Below, one piece after another: positions 59,850 to 64,000 of a DNA stretch of 64,000 bases; within the stretch, counting starts at the first letter, position 1, and each line of letters begins with the position of its first letter. Origin of the DNA: Daedaleopsis sinensis. Lineage: Eukaryota > Basidiomycota > Agaricomycetes > Polyporales > Polyporaceae. The notes beneath the pieces are model-generated. The model saw only the letters and a list, made by a program, of their open reading frames with translations, ran no database searches and was not told the origin of the DNA. The DNA is taken from positions 1,860,001-1,924,000 of the forward strand of contig CM066308.1 in assembly GCA_033807695.1 (NCBI GenBank), in the 5' to 3' direction. The position numbers and the translations under genes were made by a program.

Positions 59850-60098
59850 GTGCTGCTTAACCGCAAGGATCAATCGCTGAAGATCAGCCTTTGGAGGCTC
59901 GTTCAGTTCATGCAAGAAAAGAAAGTCTTCATCGTCGTAAAGCACCCGGAACTTGGAAGAACCATAGTTTACTACACGGTCAAACGGCGGTATGCGCTGC
60001 GCATGATTCGTATCCTGCAGCCTGAGGATGGTTCAACGCTGACGCTGAGCAGGCATGGCGAACCTCTAGAGACCTTCGTCTCTGAGTCCGTGACCTGA
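59850..60098 (+). CDS. Small hypothetical protein (82 residues)
   Basis: An open frame starting MLLNRKDQSLKISLWRLVQF with basic, amphipathic text VFIVVKHPELGRTIVYYTVK and ending RHGEPLETFVSESVT. I do not recognise it. It lacks a signal peptide and membrane span. A GTAAGT donor just upstream (about 59839) hints that this could be the last exon of a spliced gene. It may equally be chance, as the flanking region has no other coding signal. Confidence 0.28.
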   Translation: MLLNRKDQSLKISLWRLVQFMQEKKVFIVVKHPELGRTIVYYTVKRRYALRMIRILQPEDGSTLTLSRHGEPLETFVSESVT

Positions 60099-60210
60099 GA
60101 CGGGAAGACCCTAGGTAGACCCCAACTCTCAAGCTCTCAAGTATTAATTTCGAACGCTAATGATCTGCCAGTGTACATGTGCATCTCAATCATATCAATG
60201 CAAACCCCGT

Positions 60211-60720
60211 TCAATCATGCGTCTGTCCAACAAACCCTTGCAGGACCTCCTTAGTCCGTGAAGTGCGAGGTTGTATGTTGCATTCGAAAGGTGTCGGGAA
60301 TCTATGTCAAGCAGCAGCATCAGACATGTCGACGCGTGCAGAGCCTGATGCTTGAAGGAGTAAACGTACGTGATACCTCCGTTGGTGCTGTCATCTGAAG
60401 GAATGACGAGATTGCCGTTCCCGTCCTTTACGGGCGAGATTGTGAACAGTGCAAGGATCCTGGCCATCGACGTGAATACAATCTCTTCAGCCACACAGAC
60501 CTGCACAGACGCTCGATTCCTCGTCATGCATAATAGAAGTTGGCACAGGGACCATATAAAGGTATCTCGCCTACTCAATCTCTCGCACATTTGCTGCTCT
60601 ACTAGTCTCCGCTCAATCTCCCTAACGGAGGCCGATGCCTGCTTTCCGAACGCTCCGCACAATGCAGAGGACACGTTGATCGGGATTGAATTGCGTGTTG
60701 AACTATTCTCTCATGCTGAC
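60211..60720 (-). pseudogene. Cytochrome P450, 3' fragment
   Basis: The last two exons of a P450 are well preserved: VCVAEEIVFTSMARILALFT then ISPVKDGNGNLVIPSDDSTN GGI, and after a GTACGT...GACATAG intron the terminal exon FPTPFECNIQPRTSRTKEVL ending GFVGQTHD with a TGA at 60211-60213. These correspond to the L-helix and the C-terminal strands. Upstream the heme loop should read FGxGxRxCPG, but only decayed text is found (FNPD then CGAFGKQ), with stops in the expected frames, and no I-helix, K-helix or anchor exon follows before the next gene. I therefore call it a relic of a degraded or partly copied P450 gene. Confidence 0.68.
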
Positions 60721-60890
60721 AGGGAGCTCGAAGACTGGAATGGCCGCGACTCTCCACGCAGAGCACTCTTCACGGTGCTCGCCCCGCCTGCACGTGTATT
60801 GCCCCGTTGCGTAATCTGATCATCGCCGCTCACCCGTTTTGTTGGTACTCGGCGACAACCCGGCATCCCCCAAGATCAGGGGTGCCCAGA

Positions 60891-60898
60891 TATATAAA
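60891..60898 (+). promoter_or_regulatory. TATA box of the CBM-DM9 gene
   Basis: TATATAAA, about 90 bases upstream of the ATG at 60981. Confidence 0.65.
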
Positions 60899-60980
60899 GC
60901 TGGCATCGACCAGGTTCTGTGTACCACTTCATCTGTCACCACCACCACCACCACATATTAACTCTCACAGCAGTGCAGTC

Positions 60981-62488
60981 ATGGTTTACCAGTGGGAGCC
61001 CGGAACTCAATACGACGCTGGATCCGTGGTCGAGTACCAAGGTACGCAGCCAGCCACCAATCCTCCGTCGTGCTCGCTCAGTCGCGCACCCCGCCATCAG
61101 GTCATAGGTACAAGATCATCCAACCGCACCAATCTCAGGTCAGTGCACTTAGAGACTCATCCTATCGATCGCCGCTGAGAATATGTACTATGTAGTCTGG
61201 ATGGGAACCACCCGCCACACCCGCTCTTTGGGGCCGTCTGCCTGAGGAGTGGGATCAGCATGAGCACCGCCATGACCACCACGAAGGTGGCGGCGGCTAC
61301 CAGCAACCTCCCCAGCAGCCTGGTACGTGAATCCATGGCCGCATTCCGATCGAAAGCCCAAAGCTTAGGCATTGAGCCCCGCCATGTCCACAGTGAGCCA
61401 CGGCGCCGGTGGTGGAAACGACGGCAAGGGGTCGTACCAGCACCCCGACCAGACGGTCCCCATCCACGAGGACGAGCGCAAGCACGGTTGGGACGCTCTC
61501 AGCGACGACCGCAAGAAGCAGATAGAGGTGCGTGACGCCACTGTCTCCCATGACCGTGCTCATGGTTCCGCCAGATCGGAGGGGGTCTCTTGGCTGGAAT
61601 CGCCGCCGTTGGTGCCGGATACTTCGCATTCAACGAACACAAGAAGAGCGAGGAAGAGGTATGCTCGTCGTGTTCCTTCCGGGTGGTGCCGCTCACCAAA
61701 TGCTTGGCGAGCGCAGAAAAAGGCGCACCTCTGGTCCCTCCAGAACTGGCTGCACGACGCCGAGCAGCGCACCCGCGACTACAACGAGGGCAGGGTCCGC
61801 TCCCCGGTCGCCTGGATCCTCGTAGATGGCAAGAACATCCCGACCAACATCGCCATCCCCGGCGGCGAGGAGCACGGCGAGCCCCACTACATCTGCCGTG
61901 GCTTCCACGAGGTGAGCCGGGGTTAGTTCATCTGCGGAATGCAAACGTTAACTGCTCTCGGCGATCAGGGCGGCCTCCGTAAGTCCTTCCAACTTCGAAC
62001 ACACTCTTCACTATCTGATCCCTTCACCTGCATCGTGTTCAGAGCTCGGCAAGGCCTCGCCCATCTTCGAGAAGGGCGGCGTCATCGGCTACGCGCACAA
62101 GGAAATCCAGGTGAGCTTGGTTCTTTCATGCGTATCGGGCCGAATACTCATGGCCGATGCAGCTCTCGAAGTTCGAGGTGCTCGTCGGCGACAAGCGTGC
62201 GGTCCGCTGGGTCGAATACGAAGGCCGTGTCGACCTCGAGAAGCTCCCCGGACGCCCCGTCGAGGGCGGGCATGAGGCGGACGGTACCCCGCTCTTCATC
62301 GCCCAGGCCACCCACGGCCGTGCGATCGTCCCAGGCAAGTGCAGCCCGAAGCTGAAGAGTGCCTTCGTGCCGTACGGCTTTGACGAGAAGGAGGAGAAGG
62401 TGGGTGCCACTGACCTTTCAGTACCAATTGAGATGCGACGATACTCAAACATGTTCGTCAGCATTACCGCATCCTCTGTTACGCTTGA
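60981..62488 (+). CDS. CBM5/12 - glycine-rich membrane segment - DM9 (DUF3421) protein
   Basis: Exon 1 and 2 give MVYQWEPGTQYDAGSVVEYQ and GHRYKIIQPHQSQ, then SGWEPPATPALWGRLPEEWD, a carbohydrate-binding module of the CBM5/12 type (W...Y..G..V.Y.G..Y...W.P). A His/Gly/Gln-rich linker follows (HEHRHDHHEGGGGYQQPPQQ), then HGWDALSDDRKKQIE and a glycine-rich hydrophobic span IGGGLLAGIAAVGAGYFAF. After KKAHLWSLQNWLHDAEQRTR the C-terminal part has two DM9-type repeats: PHYICRGFHEGG, ASPIFEKGGVIGYAHKEIQL and KFEVLVGDKRAVRWVEYEGR. The last exon reads HYRILCYA with TGA at 62486-62488. DM9 repeats bind mannose-type glycans in animals; the role in fungi is unknown. No signal peptide is seen, so the sugar-binding modules may be cytosolic. 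Confidence 0.85.
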
Positions 62489-62686
62489 TGGTCGCGGCCG
62501 TCAAGACACGCCCAGATGGGACTGTAAGATAGGAACGATCGGACTGCTAACATCATCACCGTGTCAGTCGCATGCTGTAGAAATGTCAATATAAATGTAC
62601 AACCGTTTCAATTGCCTCTTCTACCCCCGACGCATCTCCAATCGCACATCACCTTCATCTTTCAAACACGCTCCTCGTCCCCCATT
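62489..62686. other. Convergent 3' region
   Basis: Short spacer between the facing CBM-DM9 gene and the dehydropantoate reductase-like gene; nothing else seen. Confidence 0.45.
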
Positions 62687-63702
62687 TCAAGCCCTCTTCG
62701 CGAGCAGCTCGGCCTGGATGACCGACAGCCCCGCATACACCAAATCCAACCGCGGCGTGCGCACGCCGCCCGCCCGCGCCCGCCTCAGCACCCCACCCAC
62801 GATCGCCTCGAGCTCGATCGGGCGCCCGCAGTCGAGGTCGACGAGCATCGATGGGCGGAACACCGACCCCCGGTTCTCGTGCTCGATGATCGCGTCGACG
62901 ACCGCGTCCGAGAGCGCGGCGTCCGCGGCCGCCGACGGCGGGAGCGTCGCGCGCGCGACGGCGAGCACCTCGCCCATGATGTCCTTCAGCGCCTGCCGGG
63001 CGGACGCGCTCGCGAGCACAGCGCCGACGTGTGCGCGGGTGAGCGTGCAGAGCGTCGAGAACGACGCGTTCCTGTGTGCCGTGTCCGCAGTCAGCACACA
63101 CACACGGACCGGTCAGTGCACTCACCAAAGGACCTTACGCCAGCGCGCGACGTCTGCGTCCGGCGCCGCCTCAGCCACGCATCCCGCGGTGCGAAACAGC
63201 GCGACGAGGCCCCCGAGCGCAGTCTCCGCTGCCTGCTCTGACCCCGGCGGGGGGCGGTGAGACCCAAGTACGATGCGCTCGGCGACACGCTGCACGACCG
63301 TGCGGCCGGTGGCGGTGATGTCCGTCCAGCAGCAGCCGGAGACGACGAAGGTCGGCGCGCGGATCGCGGCGAGGGCGTCCAGGAGGTCGTCCTCAATCCC
63401 GATCCCATTCTGGAGGAGGACGAAGGTGGTGGGGCGGTCTGGCACGTGTGTATGTTCGAGGTTCGCCAGGAGGGGTGAGAGCATGGCCGGGGTCGTGGTG
63501 AGTTCTGGGATGCACTTGGATGCACAGATGATGTAGGCGTATGGGAGATCAGCCGCTTCTTCAACCGTGCGCACCACTGCGGATATGAAAGAGCTTTCGT
63601 GAGCGCTGGATGACTCGGATGCATCTGTCGAGCGTACCTCTGTATGGCTTCCATGCTTTGCAGTCATCCAGCCTGTCAGACTCGATGTCCAGTCCATGTT
63701 CT
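62687..63702 (-). CDS. 2-dehydropantoate 2-reductase-like (ApbA/PanE family), 5' part not found
   Basis: Exons read, in order, HGLDIESDRLDDCKAWKPYR; VVRTVEEAADLPYAYIICAS with KCIPE; TFVLLQNGIGIEDDLLDALA; TFVVSGCCWTDITATGRTVV; ADVARWRKVLW joined over an intron to NASFSTLCTLTRAHVGAVLA; and finally FRPSMLVDLDCGRPIELEAI with VGGVLRRARAGGVRTPRLDL ending ELLAKRA. These are the middle and C-terminal parts of the ketopantoate reductase family: the QNG loop, the KxxxN region and the RPSMLxDxxxGRxxE motif. The N-terminal Rossmann motif GxGxxG is not present in any frame between about 63702 and 64000, so the first exon lies beyond the window or is lost. True PanE reduces ketopantoate for pantothenate; fungi have several paralogues of other use. 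Confidence 0.82.
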
Positions 63703-64000
63703 GTGGGCCAAAATACGATGATCAGCTCGGGAAGAATAGGAGGAGATGTGTAGGTTTGGCCGCCTGCATGGCACTCGCTACGTACGACAGCCCCGTATGA
63801 ACGTACATGACGACTGCGACATGAGCTAGAATGCCCGCCCATCTGATTGCCCTGCCCGCACATTTCAATGGGTACGGGTACGGGTTGAGATGTGGGCGAC
63901 CCGGTCACCGACCCCATCGTCAGCTCGCGCAGCGTCGACATTTCCCGGACCCTGAATGAAACGGTTCTGACAAGCAGCCCCGGCTATAACTTCGACACTC

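Overview
This window looks like nuclear DNA of a basidiomycete fungus, most likely an agaricomycete and possibly a polypore-like wood or litter fungus. The genes are dense and GC-rich, and they are cut by many very short introns (about 45-80 nt) with GTRNGT donors and YAG acceptors. Lineage-typical content includes a FunK1-type kinase relic, cytochrome P450s, a cytosolic-type tyrosinase, a DUF3605 protein and a CBM5/12-DM9 protein. No rRNA, tRNA, CRISPR array or intact transposon was recognised. All exon boundaries and protein lengths were worked out by eye.

Left part (0-17 kb): a giant nuclear-basket protein (TPR/Mlp1, minus strand) is divergent from a MOB2 kinase coactivator. Then come a DCAF4-like WD40 protein (minus), a ZZ-like zinc-binding protein with a C-terminal coiled coil, a polytopic amino-acid-transporter-like membrane protein, and a homeodomain-like protein whose recognition helix lacks the usual Asn51.

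Middle part (17-39 kb): three paralogous short-chain dehydrogenases on the minus strand surround a complete cytochrome P450 and a decayed FunK1 kinase fragment, making a plausible small oxidoreductase cluster. Next are a GCFC/PAXBP1-type splicing factor, divergent from a Rad60/Esc2-type SUMO-like-domain protein, and a doubtful secreted-protein locus. A tyrosinase converges on a second P450.

Right-centre (39-50 kb): about 8.6 kb without any confident gene is followed by one tiny predicted secreted peptide gene (47.4-47.6 kb) and about 2.4 kb more of empty sequence. This stretch is rich in short tandem repeats and overlapping chance reading frames.

Right part (50-64 kb): a tentative SAC3/GANP-like protein with a long Ser-rich insert, phosphopantothenoylcysteine decarboxylase (minus) divergent from RanGAP/Rna1, a DUF3605 protein, an NAD(P)-dependent reductase of the dihydroflavonol/cinnamoyl-CoA reductase type, a 3' fragment of a P450 gene, a CBM5/12-transmembrane-DM9 protein, and a 2-dehydropantoate 2-reductase-like gene whose Rossmann start is not visible before the window edge. 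Two genes of the pantothenate/CoA pathway family thus lie within 11 kb. Most other genes are unrelated housekeeping functions with no operon logic, as expected in a fungus.
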